The translations under genes were made by a program, and so were the position numbers. Below the pieces are notes generated by a model. The model was not told the origin of the DNA. It did not search any database and worked only from the letters and a program-made list of their open reading frames with translations. Shown here one piece after another: positions 43,244-52,019 of a stretch of DNA of 55,598 nt; position 1 is the first letter of the stretch, and every line of letters starts with the position of its first letter. Source of the stretch: CAUYUA01 sp963575675 (lineage in GTDB: Bacteria > Pseudomonadota > Alphaproteobacteria > Azospirillales > Azospirillaceae); the NCBI GenBank assembly GCA_963575675.1, contig CAUYUA010000099.1, positions 1 through 55,598 of the forward strand, in the 5' to 3' direction.

Positions 43244-43516
43244 TGGATGTTTTTTTGGGGGTAAGTCCATTGTATTTTCTCACACTTTTTTTACAGTTTC
43301 ACACCGGAGCGCCCAAGATGCGTCAACGCTATTTTCAACCTTGGGAGTAACACATCTCTTAAATATGTGCTACAAAATTTATATCCCGTTAGAGCCCGAG
43401 ACGAATGATGAGGCTCTCTAAGAGAGTCAATAAGAGAGTCAATCCATCATAATAAAATCATAATAAAATCGACCGACGATTTTTGTCATTCTTTCGGCTC
43501 GTCGATAGAAAAACGC

Positions 43517-43545
43517 TTGACATTGCCACCTGCTTTCCGTAGAAG
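43517..43545 (+). promoter_or_regulatory. Sigma-70-type promoter of tRNA-Val
   Basis: TTGACA at 43517-43522, a 17-base spacer, then TAGAAG at 43540-43545. The tRNA starts 21 bases beyond the -10 box, as expected for a stable-RNA gene. Confidence 0.7.
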
Positions 43546-43565
43546 AACCTCACCGCATGTTGAGC

Positions 43566-43640
43566 GGGCGCGTAGCTCAGCGGGAGAGCACTCCCTTCAC
43601 ACGGGAGGGGTCACAGGTTCAATCCCTGTCGCGCCCACCA
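43566..43640 (+). tRNA. tRNA-Val (anticodon CAC)
   Basis: 75 bases with the 7-bp acceptor GGGCGCG/CGCGCCC, the D arm GCTC...GAGC, the anticodon stem CTCCC/GGGAG around TTCACAC (anticodon CAC), the T arm ACAGG-TTCAATC-CCTGT, discriminator A and encoded CCA. It reads GUG codons. It has its own promoter just upstream. Downstream, 43641-43957 has no gene that I can see. Confidence 0.97.
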
Positions 43641-43957
43641 AAAAAATCAATAGGTTTCCTGTAAGATTCGGCAAGGCTTCGTTGGTTTTGGGAGTGTGTT
43701 TTTTTGTCTCTTAGAGTGGACTCATCTTTACGATGAGGCAGAGCGAGAGCATAACTCTCTGAGGCAAAAAATCGAAGTTTGGAAATGACGCTATAAAACC
43801 ATCCTTGACGCATCGATTTAAGACTACCCGCAAAAAGTCCTGCTCGCGACGAGCCGGCGATAGTTTTTGCATTTCGTTCGTTTTGGTGCTTTTTCCGTGC
43901 GGGAAAGGGAAGCGTCAAGCCATCCACTCGCTCTGGAACTTAGGGTAAACCAAAATA

Positions 43958-44056
43958 AATAGTTCCAGAAGACGATCGCTTCGCCAATAAGAGAGGGGAG
44001 GGGGCTTTCGTCCTTGGCCCGAGCGGTTGGGAACATAGTCCCCGGACTCATTTTAT
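43958..44056 (-). repeat. Repeat family B, copy 8 (reverse, just upstream of dnaE)
   Basis: Reverse copy: AATAGTTCCAGAAGACGATCG, CTTCGCCAATAAGAG, GGGCTTTCGTCCTTGGCCC, GAGCGGTTGGGAACATAGTC, CCCGGACTC. Because the copy ends 44 bases before the dnaE start, it probably lies in the dnaE 5' untranslated region or promoter. Confidence 0.85.
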
Positions 44057-44100
44057 TTTTTATGCAGATTCAGGCCCTTCGTAGAAAGAACGCTTCTCCT

Positions 44101-47100
44101 ATGCCTTACGCCGATTTTGTTCACCTTCGCGTTCACTCGGCCTACTCGCTGTCCGAAGGCGCCATTCGCATCAAAGAGCTGGTGAAACTTTGCCAAAAGC
44201 ACGGCATGCCCGCCGTTGCCGTCACCGACTCTGAAAATCTTTTCGGCGCTCTTGAATTCGCGCTCGCCGCCACAGACGCCGGAGTTCAACCAATTATCGG
44301 TTGCTTGCTTAAGATTTCTCGCCCCTCCGACGTTCGTATGGTTGCCGCCACGGGCAAAGTCGCCAAGAGCGGGTCTAAAAACGCTTCCAAAGCCAATCAA
44401 AACGCAACGCCGGTTGCTACGCCGGATTCTCTGGTCCTTCTGGCGCAAAATGACGCCGGATATCGCAACCTTTTAAAGCTCATCAGCATTTCCTATCTCG
44501 GAGAAGCCGGAAACATCGAGCCGCAAATTCCGCTTTCCGAAATGGAAGGCCTCACCAACGGCTTGATTGCGTTGACCGGCGGACCAAAAGGAACCGTTGG
44601 GCGCTTGCTGGCCGAAGGGCAGAGCCCCGCCGCCGAACAATGTCTTTTTACTTTAATGAACCTCTTTCCCGACCGCCTTTACATTGAGTTGATGCGTCAT
44701 CAGACGGGCGTGGTCGGGACTCTGGAGGAACAAATCGAGCCTGGTTTGCTGGCTCTGGCCGACAAACATAATTTACCTCTGGTCGCCACCAACGATTGTC
44801 ACTTCGCGGACGCCGAGCAATATCCTGCGCATGATGCGTTATTATGCGTCGCAGGAGGGACTTATATCTCGGAAGAAGAGCGTCATCGGCTCACTCCCGA
44901 GCATCGTTTTAAATCCGCCGCCGAAATGCGGACGCTGTTCGCCGATATTCCCGAAGCTGTCGATAACACGTTGGTTGTGGCGCGACGTTGTTCGTTTTTG
45001 CTGCGGCCGATCAAGCCGATTCTTCCTGCGTTCCCCACAATCGCGGGTCGCTCGGAGGCCGAAGAACTGCGTTCTCAAGCCTTCGCCGGTCTGGATGAGC
45101 GCTTGATCAAGCATGTCTATCGTCCGGATATGGATGAAGAGACTCGAAAACACGAAGAGCGTCGCTATCAAGAACGCCTCGACTTCGAGTTGCGCGTTAT
45201 CGAGAAGATGAAGTTTCCAGGCTATTTTCTGATCGTGTCCGACTTCATCAAATGGGCCAAGCAACATGAAATTCCGGTGGGGCCGGGGCGCGGTTCGGGA
45301 GCGGGATCTTTGGTCGCCTGGTCGCTATTGATCACCGATCTTGATCCCATTCGCTTCGGCTTGCTGTTCGAGCGCTTTCTTAACCCCGAGCGCGTCTCGA
45401 TGCCCGACTTTGATATCGACTTCTGTCAAGATCGCCGTGACGAAGTCATTCGCTATGTGCAAAAGCGCTATGGTCGAGATCGGGTCGCTCAGATCATAAC
45501 TTTTGGAAAGCTCCAAGCTCGCGCCGTGTTGCGCGACGTCGGACGTGTGTTGCAAATGCCTCACGGCCAAGTCGACAAAATCTGTAAGCTGGTTCCAAAC
45601 AATCCGGCCAATCCGGTGACGCTCTCAGACGCCATCGCCGGAGAACCCGTTTTACAGCAAATGCGCGATTCCGATGAAACCGTGGCGCGTCTGATCAGCA
45701 TTGCTCTAAAACTCGAAGGATTGTATCGACACGCCTCCACCCATGCGGCGGGTGTGGTGATCGGCGACCGACCGCTCGACGTCCTGATTCCGCTCTATCG
45801 CGATCCACGATCGGATATGCCGGTTACGCAATTCAACATGAAGTACGTCGAGCAAGCCGGGTTGGTGAAATTCGATTTCCTTGGTTTAAAGACTCTGACC
45901 GTGCTGCAACAGGCGGTTCAATTAACAGGGCAAGAGCTGGACCTTGCCAATCTGCCGTTGGATGACGAAAAAACTTTCGCGCTTCTCAGCCGAGCCGAGG
46001 CGACCGGAGTGTTCCAGCTTGAAAGCACCGGAATGCGCGATGTCTTGCGCCGCCTAAAGCCCAATCGATTCGAAGACATCATCGCCTTGGTTGCGCTATA
46101 TCGTCCCGGACCAATGGACAATATTCCAAAATACATCAAAGTAAAGAATGGAGAAGAACCTGCTGATTATCTTCACCCCTCCTTGGAGCCGATTTTGAAG
46201 GAAACCTTCGGAATCATGATATACCAAGAGCAGGTGATGCAGATTGCTCAGGTTCTTTCTGGATACACCCTCGGGGGCGCTGATCTTCTACGGCGCGCCA
46301 TGGGTAAAAAGATTCAGTCGGAAATGGACGCTCAGCGGCAAATCTTTGTGGACGGCGCCAAGGCGCGTGGCGTCGATGCGGCGCAAGCCGGCATGATCTT
46401 CGATCAAGTCAATAAATTCGCGGGCTACGGCTTTAATAAGAGTCACGCCGCTGCTTATGCTTTGGTCGCCTATCAGACCGCTTGGATGAAAGCCAATTAT
46501 ACGGTTGAATTTCTGGCGGCGTCGATGACCCTCGACCTCGGCAACACCGACAAGCTCAACGTCTTTCGCCAAGAGCTAATTCGACTCGGCGTTCGTTTGT
46601 TGCCGCCCGACATCAACCGCTCAACCGAGAGATTCTTGGTCGAGCGGCTGCCCGAAGGCGATAAAGCAATCCGGTATGCTTTGGCCGCAATCAAAGGCGT
46701 AGGGCCGGGAGCTATTCAATCCATTGTGAAAGAGCGTGATTCGCGCGGACCATTCCGAGACTTGTTCGATTTCGCTCGTCGAGTCGACCCCAAAGCCGTC
46801 AATAAGAGACTTATGGAAAACCTCGCCTGTGCGGGAGCCTTCGATGGAATGGAGCCTAATCGAGCGCGAGCGCACGCCGCCGTTGAAACCCTGATTCGTT
46901 ATGCGCACGCCGCCGCCACAGAGCGCGACAGTGGGCAAGTGAGCTTGTTTGGCCATAGCGCCGACACTCAGTTGAAAGAGCCGGAATTGCCCTCCGGCTT
47001 GCGATGGGATGCTTTGGAAACATTACAGCATGAATTCGAAGCGATTGGATTCTATCTTTCCGCGCACCCTTTGGACGCCTACGCCGCTCCTTTGCGTCGA

Positions 47101-47634
47101 TTGAAGGTGGTGCGGTCGGCTGACATTACGCGCATCGCTCGAACCGGTTCAGGTCGTCCGATAATGGCGGGCATTGTGGTGGCCTGTCGCGAGCGCACAG
47201 CTCGTTCAGGAAATCGGTTCGCATTCGTCACCTTGTCAGACGCCTTCGGCGTGTATGAAGTCACCTTGTTTTCAGAAGTTTTAGCGACTTGCCGCTCGTT
47301 TTTAGAGGCGGGCAGAATGATTTTGCTGAAGGTTGACACTCAGATTCAAGAGGAAGGCGTGCGTCTGACCGCTCAAGAGGTGCGCGTGTTGGAGGACGCC
47401 GTCGCCGAGGTGACGGAAGGGTTGCGGGTGATGATTCGCGACTCGACCCCTTTGCCTCAGATCAAAGCGATTTTGGATCGTCTACAACGCGGGAAAGGGC
47501 GGGTTTCGTTGGTTGTGGAAGATCAAGAGGCAAGAGAAATTGAAATTGAATTGCCGGGTTTGTTTACGCTGACTCCAAGATTAAGGCCGACGTTGAAGGC
47601 AATCTCCGGGGTGACGGAGATACAAGATATCTAG
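44101..47634 (+). CDS. dnaE: DNA polymerase III alpha subunit
   Basis: The replicative polymerase subunit, 1177 residues. An N-terminal PHP domain (HLRVHSAYSLSEG; VTDSENLFGA) is followed by the C-family palm with GPGRGSGAGSLVAW and the catalytic aspartates in MPDFDIDFCQDRR. The fingers and HhH region (ALVALYRPGPMDNIP, GYGFNKSHAAAYA) come next, then an OB domain (~1010-1090). ATG 44101 gives the typical alphaproteobacterial start MPYADFVHLRVHSAYS; ATG 44062 is in frame but inside repeat-derived DNA. It stands alone, with family B elements on both sides. Confidence 0.97.
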   Translation: MPYADFVHLRVHSAYSLSEGAIRIKELVKLCQKHGMPAVAVTDSENLFGALEFALAATDAGVQPIIGCLLKISRPSDVRMVAATGKVAKSGSKNASKANQNATPVATPDSLVLLAQNDAGYRNLLKLISISYLGEAGNIEPQIPLSEMEGLTNGLIALTGGPKGTVGRLLAEGQSPAAEQCLFTLMNLFPDRLYIELMRHQTGVVGTLEEQIEPGLLALADKHNLPLVATNDCHFADAEQYPAHDALLCVAGGTYISEEERHRLTPEHRFKSAAEMRTLFADIPEAVDNTLVVARRCSFLLRPIKPILPAFPTIAGRSEAEELRSQAFAGLDERLIKHVYRPDMDEETRKHEERRYQERLDFELRVIEKMKFPGYFLIVSDFIKWAKQHEIPVGPGRGSGAGSLVAWSLLITDLDPIRFGLLFERFLNPERVSMPDFDIDFCQDRRDEVIRYVQKRYGRDRVAQIITFGKLQARAVLRDVGRVLQMPHGQVDKICKLVPNNPANPVTLSDAIAGEPVLQQMRDSDETVARLISIALKLEGLYRHASTHAAGVVIGDRPLDVLIPLYRDPRSDMPVTQFNMKYVEQAGLVKFDFLGLKTLTVLQQAVQLTGQELDLANLPLDDEKTFALLSRAEATGVFQLESTGMRDVLRRLKPNRFEDIIALVALYRPGPMDNIPKYIKVKNGEEPADYLHPSLEPILKETFGIMIYQEQVMQIAQVLSGYTLGGADLLRRAMGKKIQSEMDAQRQIFVDGAKARGVDAAQAGMIFDQVNKFAGYGFNKSHAAAYALVAYQTAWMKANYTVEFLAASMTLDLGNTDKLNVFRQELIRLGVRLLPPDINRSTERFLVERLPEGDKAIRYALAAIKGVGPGAIQSIVKERDSRGPFRDLFDFARRVDPKAVNKRLMENLACAGAFDGMEPNRARAHAAVETLIRYAHAAATERDSGQVSLFGHSADTQLKEPELPSGLRWDALETLQHEFEAIGFYLSAHPLDAYAAPLRRLKVVRSADITRIARTGSGRPIMAGIVVACRERTARSGNRFAFVTLSDAFGVYEVTLFSEVLATCRSFLEAGRMILLKVDTQIQEEGVRLTAQEVRVLEDAVAEVTEGLRVMIRDSTPLPQIKAILDRLQRGKGRVSLVVEDQEAREIEIELPGLFTLTPRLRPTLKAISGVTEIQDI

Positions 47635-47696
47635 CGATGAATGCTTCAGAACAACTCCAAGCAAATCAATATCCTGATGAGCGTCTCTTGAATGAA

Positions 47697-47935
47697 GATT
47701 AAAAGGGGCCGGAAATTGTATTTCTGGTCATTAGGGAGCATAAAAAGAAGTTTTCGCCCTTATTTTATTTCCATTATGTCGGCGATTCCAATAACTCATT
47801 GAGATAAAATAGAATTTCATTCTCATGAGGCGGAATGGATTCGCTGATGTTTCAATGGGGTGACGTGTAAAACGGCGCAGAAAATTATGCTCCCCTTGCG
47901 GCCAGGGACACAGTTCCTGGACCTTTTTTTTTTAA
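47697..47935. repeat. Repeat family B pair after dnaE (decayed)
   Basis: Forward piece AATTAAAAGGGGCCGGAAATTG at 47697 and a reverse end CCAGGGACACAGTTCCTGG with a T-run at about 47902-47935. The last hairpin plus nine or more T also reads as a good rho-independent terminator. The remaining bases of the 541-base gap before rho hold nothing I recognise. Confidence 0.7.
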
Positions 47936-48175
47936 GCGACAGATTGATTTGACTTAACAAAACGATTTCGCTATTCATGGATAGGTTGTCGGGTTTTTCT
48001 CACCGCGTTTGCGCCGACAGCAGCGTTCTGGCTAGAAACGCCGAGAATGCTCAATCCCAGCCCCCCCTTGTGGCTACCCGGACATTGCCTCTCCCCATTG
48101 CTTCGCATGCCGATTCAACCGGCGTCGTCGCTTTCCGATATTTTTCCGCCCGACATTCCGTTCAACAGGCCCGCA

Positions 48176-49432
48176 ATGAACCTCCAGGAATTAAAATGTA
48201 AAACGCCCGCAGAACTTCTGGCGTTTGCAGAAGAATTACAGATTGAGAACGCCAGCGCGTTGCGCAAACAAGACATGATGTTCGCTATTCTGAAACAGCT
48301 CGCGGAAAATGATGTTCCGATCTTCGGCGACGGAGTGATGGAAATCTTACAAGATGGATTTGGGTTCTTGCGTTCTCCGGAGGCGAATTATTTACCGGGT
48401 CCGGACGATATCTACATTTCTCCCAACCAAGTTCGGCGATTTGGTTTGCGCACCGGAGACACCGTTGAAGGGCAAATTCGAGCCCCGAAAGATGGAGAAA
48501 GGTATTTTGCCCTCCTTAAAGTTAATAGCATCAACTTCGATACGCCCGACAAAGTTCGCCATCGCATCAATTTCGACAATTTGACGCCTCTCTATCCCGA
48601 ACAAAGACTTAAACTGGAAGTCGAAGACCCGACGAAGAAAAATTTTACGTGCCGTGTCATTGATTTGGTTTCGCCCTTAGGCAAAGGACAACGCGCTTTG
48701 ATCGTTGCGCCGCCTCGAACCGGCAAAACCGTCATGCTTCAAAACATTGCTCACTCGATCGCCAATAATCATCCCGAAGTCTACCTTATTGTGTTGCTGA
48801 TCGATGAGCGTCCCGAAGAAGTGACGGATATGGCGCGTTCGGTTAAAGGCGAAGTCGTCAGCTCCACTTTCGACGAACCTGCCGTGCGCCACGTTCAAGT
48901 TGCCGAGATGGTCATTGAAAAAGCGAAGCGGCTGGTTGAACATAAACGCGATGTGGTTATTCTTCTGGACAGCATCACTCGCCTTGCGCGCGCCTATAAC
49001 ACTGTGGTGCCCAGTTCAGGAAAAGTGCTGACTGGCGGCGTTGACGCCAATGCTTTGCAACGTCCTAAACGTTTCTTCGGCGCCGCGCGCAACATAGAAG
49101 AAGGCGGGTCTCTCACCATCATCGCCACGGCTTTGGTCGATACCGGAAGTCGGATGGATGAAGTTATTTTTGAAGAATTCAAAGGCACCGGCAATTCTGA
49201 AATCATCCTTGATCGCAAGCTCAGTGATAAGCGCACCTTCCCGGCGATCGACATAACGAAATCTGGAACGCGCAAAGAAGAGTTGTTGGTTGATAAGGCT
49301 ACTATTTCCAAAATGTGGGTGTTGCGCCGCATCTTAATGCCTATGGGCGTTACGGACGCCGTCGACTTCTTGGTTGACAAACTCAGGCACACCAAGAGCA
49401 ACTCCGAATTCTTCGAATCGATGAATCAGTAG
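48176..49432 (+). CDS. rho: Transcription termination factor Rho
   Basis: RNA-dependent hexameric ATPase helicase that ends transcription. At 418 residues it has the standard length. The N-terminal helix bundle starts MNLQELKCKTPAELL. The cold-shock-like RNA domain shows as DGFGFLRSPEANYLPGPDDIYIS. The Walker A motif is in APPRTGKT, the Walker B acid in VVILLDSITRLARAYN, and the Q and R loops follow (GGVDANALQRPKRFFGAARN). The longest frame starts 43 codons earlier, but ATG 48176 is the family start. It has no operon partner here. Confidence 0.97.
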   Translation: MNLQELKCKTPAELLAFAEELQIENASALRKQDMMFAILKQLAENDVPIFGDGVMEILQDGFGFLRSPEANYLPGPDDIYISPNQVRRFGLRTGDTVEGQIRAPKDGERYFALLKVNSINFDTPDKVRHRINFDNLTPLYPEQRLKLEVEDPTKKNFTCRVIDLVSPLGKGQRALIVAPPRTGKTVMLQNIAHSIANNHPEVYLIVLLIDERPEEVTDMARSVKGEVVSSTFDEPAVRHVQVAEMVIEKAKRLVEHKRDVVILLDSITRLARAYNTVVPSSGKVLTGGVDANALQRPKRFFGAARNIEEGGSLTIIATALVDTGSRMDEVIFEEFKGTGNSEIILDRKLSDKRTFPAIDITKSGTRKEELLVDKATISKMWVLRRILMPMGVTDAVDFLVDKLRHTKSNSEFFESMNQ

Positions 49433-49465
49433 GGAATAATCGTGTGCGTTTTTGACGGCTTATAA

Positions 49466-49650
49466 AAATTAGATGAATCCAAGGACTGTGTTCCTGATCT
49501 CCGGGAATTATAAATCATAAGGGGAAAGCGAAGACTCCCTTATGGAAGATCGCTTTGCGAACAAAGATGCGAACAAAGGGAGGTTTCCGTTCTCTCTTTA
49601 TGATTCCCAGCGGTCAAGAACGCAGTCCCTGTCCGCATATGATTTTTATT
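49466..49650. repeat. Repeat family B pair after rho
   Basis: Forward copy AAATTAGATGAATCC, AAGGACTGTGTTCCTG, then AAGGGGAAAGCGAAGACTCCCTT, with a reverse end TTTATGATTCCCAGCGGTC and GAACGCAGTCCCTG. Between them is a short tandem ATGCGAACAAAG (49559-49580). It fills half the 371-base gap before tRNA-Gly. Confidence 0.8.
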
Positions 49651-49803
49651 CAGAGGATTTCTCGTCAGGAAAAAATCTTCTTTGCCCTTTCGTTTTTTTC
49701 TTGCAACGTCCCTCAATATCCGTATTATCCGCTTCACCTTCGGTTGCTGAGATGCAAGGGGCGGTGAAAACCGGCCACGGAATCGGGGCGGAAGGTTTGG
49801 AGT

Positions 49804-49878
49804 GCGGGCGTAGCTCAGGGGTAGAGCACAACCTTGCCAAGGTTGGGGTCGAGGGTTCGAATCCCTTCGCCCGCTCCA
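49804..49878 (+). tRNA. tRNA-Gly (anticodon GCC)
   Basis: 75 bases: acceptor GCGGGCG/CGCCCGC, D arm GCTC-AGGGGTA-GAGC, anticodon stem CAACC/GGTTG around TTGCCAA (anticodon GCC), T arm GAGGG-TTCGAAT-CCCTT (with G-T pairs), discriminator T and encoded CCA. It reads GGC and GGU. It is followed by two direct GCCGGGC words and a T-run, which are not a proper inverted-repeat terminator. Confidence 0.97.
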
Positions 49879-49934
49879 AATAAGCCAACAGAAGACAGAG
49901 GCCGGGCTTTACGCCGGGCTTTTTTGTTTTGGAG

Positions 49935-50912
49935 CTACGGCGTTCCTTCATAGAGTCGGAATCGGCTTCGGCCACTGATTTCGCGGATGACGCCGACGGC
50001 AACCAATTCGTTTATGATCATTGTGGCTCCACGAGGGCTTACCCCCAAACGCTCGACCAATACTTTTCCAGAGACGACTTGCGCGCCCAACGCCAAATCC
50101 GCCGCCGCGCACAACCTAGAGTGACCGCGTCTTGGTCCACATTTTTGTCGCCAGCGTTCTCGCTGCCGATTTAAAGCGGTTAAATGATCCAATCCATAAC
50201 CGGCGGTCGCCGCCACTGCGTTCAGGAAGATCAGAGTGGCCTCTGGCCCTACGGCGCCGGGTTTATAACGCGACGATGGTTGAGACAAACGATGGCTGAT
50301 CATTAGAATGGGCTGGCGTGTCGCGCCGATATGCATTGCAACATAGGGAAGCAACAATCGACGTAGCGCGCCGTCGCAATAGGGCGCCTCCACTTGCCCA
50401 AGCCTCTGCGTCAACGTAGCGAGCGCAGGCAACATTGGCCATGACTCTTTCCGCACGGCGTCCGTCCAGTCATCCAGCAGCTCGGCCAAGCGCAATGCGG
50501 CGTCTTGCGCCGCATCGCCTTCATAAATCGACTCCGGATCAAATCCTCTGCCTTCGATTGCTCCAAGAAATTTATGGAGAATATCCGGATGAAAGCGTGA
50601 ACGAAGTTGATAATCTTCAACGGCGCGCGAAGCGCGCAACAATCCGAATGCATAACGATCATCGGGTTGAATGATCTCTATGGCGCTGTCGGCTTCGATG
50701 AAGAGCAATTTTTCTTCGGTCGCCCCATATCCTTCCATGAAAGCGGACGCCACGGCTTCTTTCACCCGCATCCTGGAAAGCCACGCCTTCATAATGGCGG
50801 AAGGGTTGTCTGACAAAGCCTGATCCAATCGCGCCAAAGCAACTTGCGCCATTTCGAGAGGCTTTATAAGTTTCGGCCAAGGCAAATCAGAAAGCGCCAT
50901 GGGATTCAGCAT
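49935..50912 (-). CDS. RHE_PE00001-type protein (DUF1612 + winged-helix)
   Basis: A 325-residue protein, mostly alpha-helical. The N-terminal ~120 residues resemble a helical domain with RMRVKEAVASAFMEGYGATEEK. A central DUF1612-like part (LRRLLLPYVAMHIGATRQPIL, HRLSQPSSRYKPGAVGPEATL) is followed by a C-terminal DNA-binding helix-turn-helix (VSGKVLVERLGVSPRGATMIINELVAVGVI). Such proteins occur on rhizobial plasmids and in other Alphaproteobacteria; function is unknown and regulation is likely. I chose ATG 50912 with AAGAGA about eight bases upstream. The frame is open 43 codons further, into a family A repeat, but that part is repeat sequence. Confidence 0.78.
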   Translation of the reverse strand: MLNPMALSDLPWPKLIKPLEMAQVALARLDQALSDNPSAIMKAWLSRMRVKEAVASAFMEGYGATEEKLLFIEADSAIEIIQPDDRYAFGLLRASRAVEDYQLRSRFHPDILHKFLGAIEGRGFDPESIYEGDAAQDAALRLAELLDDWTDAVRKESWPMLPALATLTQRLGQVEAPYCDGALRRLLLPYVAMHIGATRQPILMISHRLSQPSSRYKPGAVGPEATLIFLNAVAATAGYGLDHLTALNRQRERWRQKCGPRRGHSRLCAAADLALGAQVVSGKVLVERLGVSPRGATMIINELVAVGVIREISGRSRFRLYEGTP

Positions 50913-50944
50913 CTTAGCATCTCTTTTTAGACAGATGATCCAAA

Positions 50945-51105
50945 ATATACTCCGTCCAATTGAGAACCAGAGAAACAACTTCCAAAGGAATCGGGGCTCC
51001 GCCCTCGACCCGCCAAAGGCCGGGAGGCCTTTGGAAACCATGACTTGGAGTTTATGACAACCGAATAAGAGTGGGCCATTTAAATTCGGGAAGGCCGCAT
51101 AATGT
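50945..51105 (+). repeat. Repeat family A, copy 8
   Basis: Complete left terminus ATATACTCCGTCCAATTGAG, both hairpins and the AACCATGACTTGGAG block. The right terminus is lost after GGAAGGCCGCAT, where a family B half begins within about 15 bases. The whole 50913-51337 gap is repeat DNA. Confidence 0.9.
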
Positions 51106-51120
51106 TCTGTCTTTCAATGG

Positions 51121-51347
51121 CTCTCCTTATTCGTAAAGCGATTCTCTACTGGAATCATTGTTATTAAGATAGGATTTTGTTTTGTTTCAATGAGTTGGTT
51201 GACAAGCCGACATAGTAAAACGATACAGTAAAGTAACACGACGGAAAAATAAACAATCCCAAGAGAAGATCGCTTTGCGAATAAGAGAGGCCATCGTTCT
51301 TGGCCCGAGCGACTGAAAACACAGTCCTTGCACTCTTTTAATTTTTA
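51121..51347. repeat. Repeat family B pair next to family A copy 8
   Basis: A right-end forward piece (CTCCTTATTCGTAAAGCGATTC, CTGGAATCATTG; 51121-51160) faces a full reverse copy (51252-51347; AAGATCGCTTTGCGAATAAG, TTGGCCCGAGCGACTGAAAAC, ACAGTCCTTG). About 90 bases of T/A-rich sequence lie between. The outer end overlaps and closes the following minus-strand ORF. Confidence 0.82.
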
Positions 51348-51820
51348 CTCGGAAGACGCACATTAATGGGGCGATCGCCTGAGCCGCTGGAAATATTGAT
51401 ATATTCTTCGAGCAGACTCGAATTCGACCCTTTGTTCTCCTCCTTAAAAGGGACGACGCCATCATGGTTTTCACTTGACAAGCTTATTCGACGATCCTTA
51501 GTCTCCCTAGAAACGTGTGGAAACTCTTTTTTGATCCGTCGTCTTGTCTCTTCCATTGCTCCGTCTATAGTCTTAGGATGAGCTTTTTTGCGAATCCATC
51601 GGCGTGGCGGCTTGGATGTTTGCGTATGGGTCCCCGCACAGTTATTGAGGTGGTCGTCTTGTGTTTTGACAACGACATATCCAGCTTGTACAGCGTCCCC
51701 GCCGCGTTTGCGCGAGTAAGTGGACGTGTCGCATCTGCGGGACGTTTCCATCGTCCTTTCGCTGGCGTTGTTGCGCGCATATCTTTTCTCGCCTCTTCTT
51801 GGCTTTTTCTTTTTCACCAT
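51338..51820 (-). CDS. Hypothetical basic protein
   Basis: A 160-residue, strongly basic and polar protein without a family I know. It opens MVKKKKPRRGEKR and has a Ser/Asn/Glu-rich tail. ATG 51820 is preceded by the purine-rich GGGAAGGCGGAATGG, which could act as a ribosome site. No signal peptide or membrane helix. The stop TAA (51338-51340) comes from the end of a family B repeat. It overlaps the long 5' leader of leuA on the other strand. It could be a real small DNA- or RNA-binding protein or a chance frame; codon use does not settle it. Confidence 0.4.
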   Translation of the reverse strand: MVKKKKPRRGEKRYARNNASERTMETSRRCDTSTYSRKRGGDAVQAGYVVVKTQDDHLNNCAGTHTQTSKPPRRWIRKKAHPKTIDGAMEETRRRIKKEFPHVSRETKDRRISLSSENHDGVVPFKEENKGSNSSLLEEYINISSGSGDRPINVRLPSKN

Positions 51821-51944
51821 AGTCCATTCCGCCTTCCCTCAAGTCAAACGACCAAGAACAACGCTCTTCTGTCGCTGCGACTTATTCGCCCCTGAACGCA
51901 GCCTTGTCTTCAATCGACGGGTGTTCAGGGGAAATTCAGCGCGC

Positions 51945-51963
51945 GACGTCGCTTTGCGGCGTC
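51945..51963 (+). promoter_or_regulatory. Hairpin in the leuA leader
   Basis: GACGTCG and CGGCGTC pair (one G-T) around CTTTG, followed by TTTC, 57 bases before the leuA start. It could be an attenuation-like stem, but I find no clear leucine-rich leader peptide next to it. Confidence 0.3.
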
Positions 51964-52019
51964 TTTCAGCCTCGGAATTCTGCGTTTTGAAACGTCTTTT
52001 TCTTGTGGGAGCTGCTGTT

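Noticed and set aside
43619..43927. 102-codon minus-strand frame across the tRNA-Val 3' end
   Set aside because: It runs into the complement of the tRNA and shows no ribosome site or family resemblance.
49885..49930. Terminator after tRNA-Gly
   Set aside because: The two GCCGGGC words are direct repeats, not inverted, so they do not form a stem despite the following T-run.
50913..51041. 43-codon extension of the DUF1612 protein opening with MVSKGLPAFGG
   Set aside because: This peptide is the reverse translation of the family A core, seen at other copies too; it is repeat sequence, not a conserved N terminus.
51720..52019. 100-codon N-terminal extension of LeuA
   Set aside because: The extension does not look like any LeuA, while GGGAG and ATG at 52020 give a normal-length enzyme.
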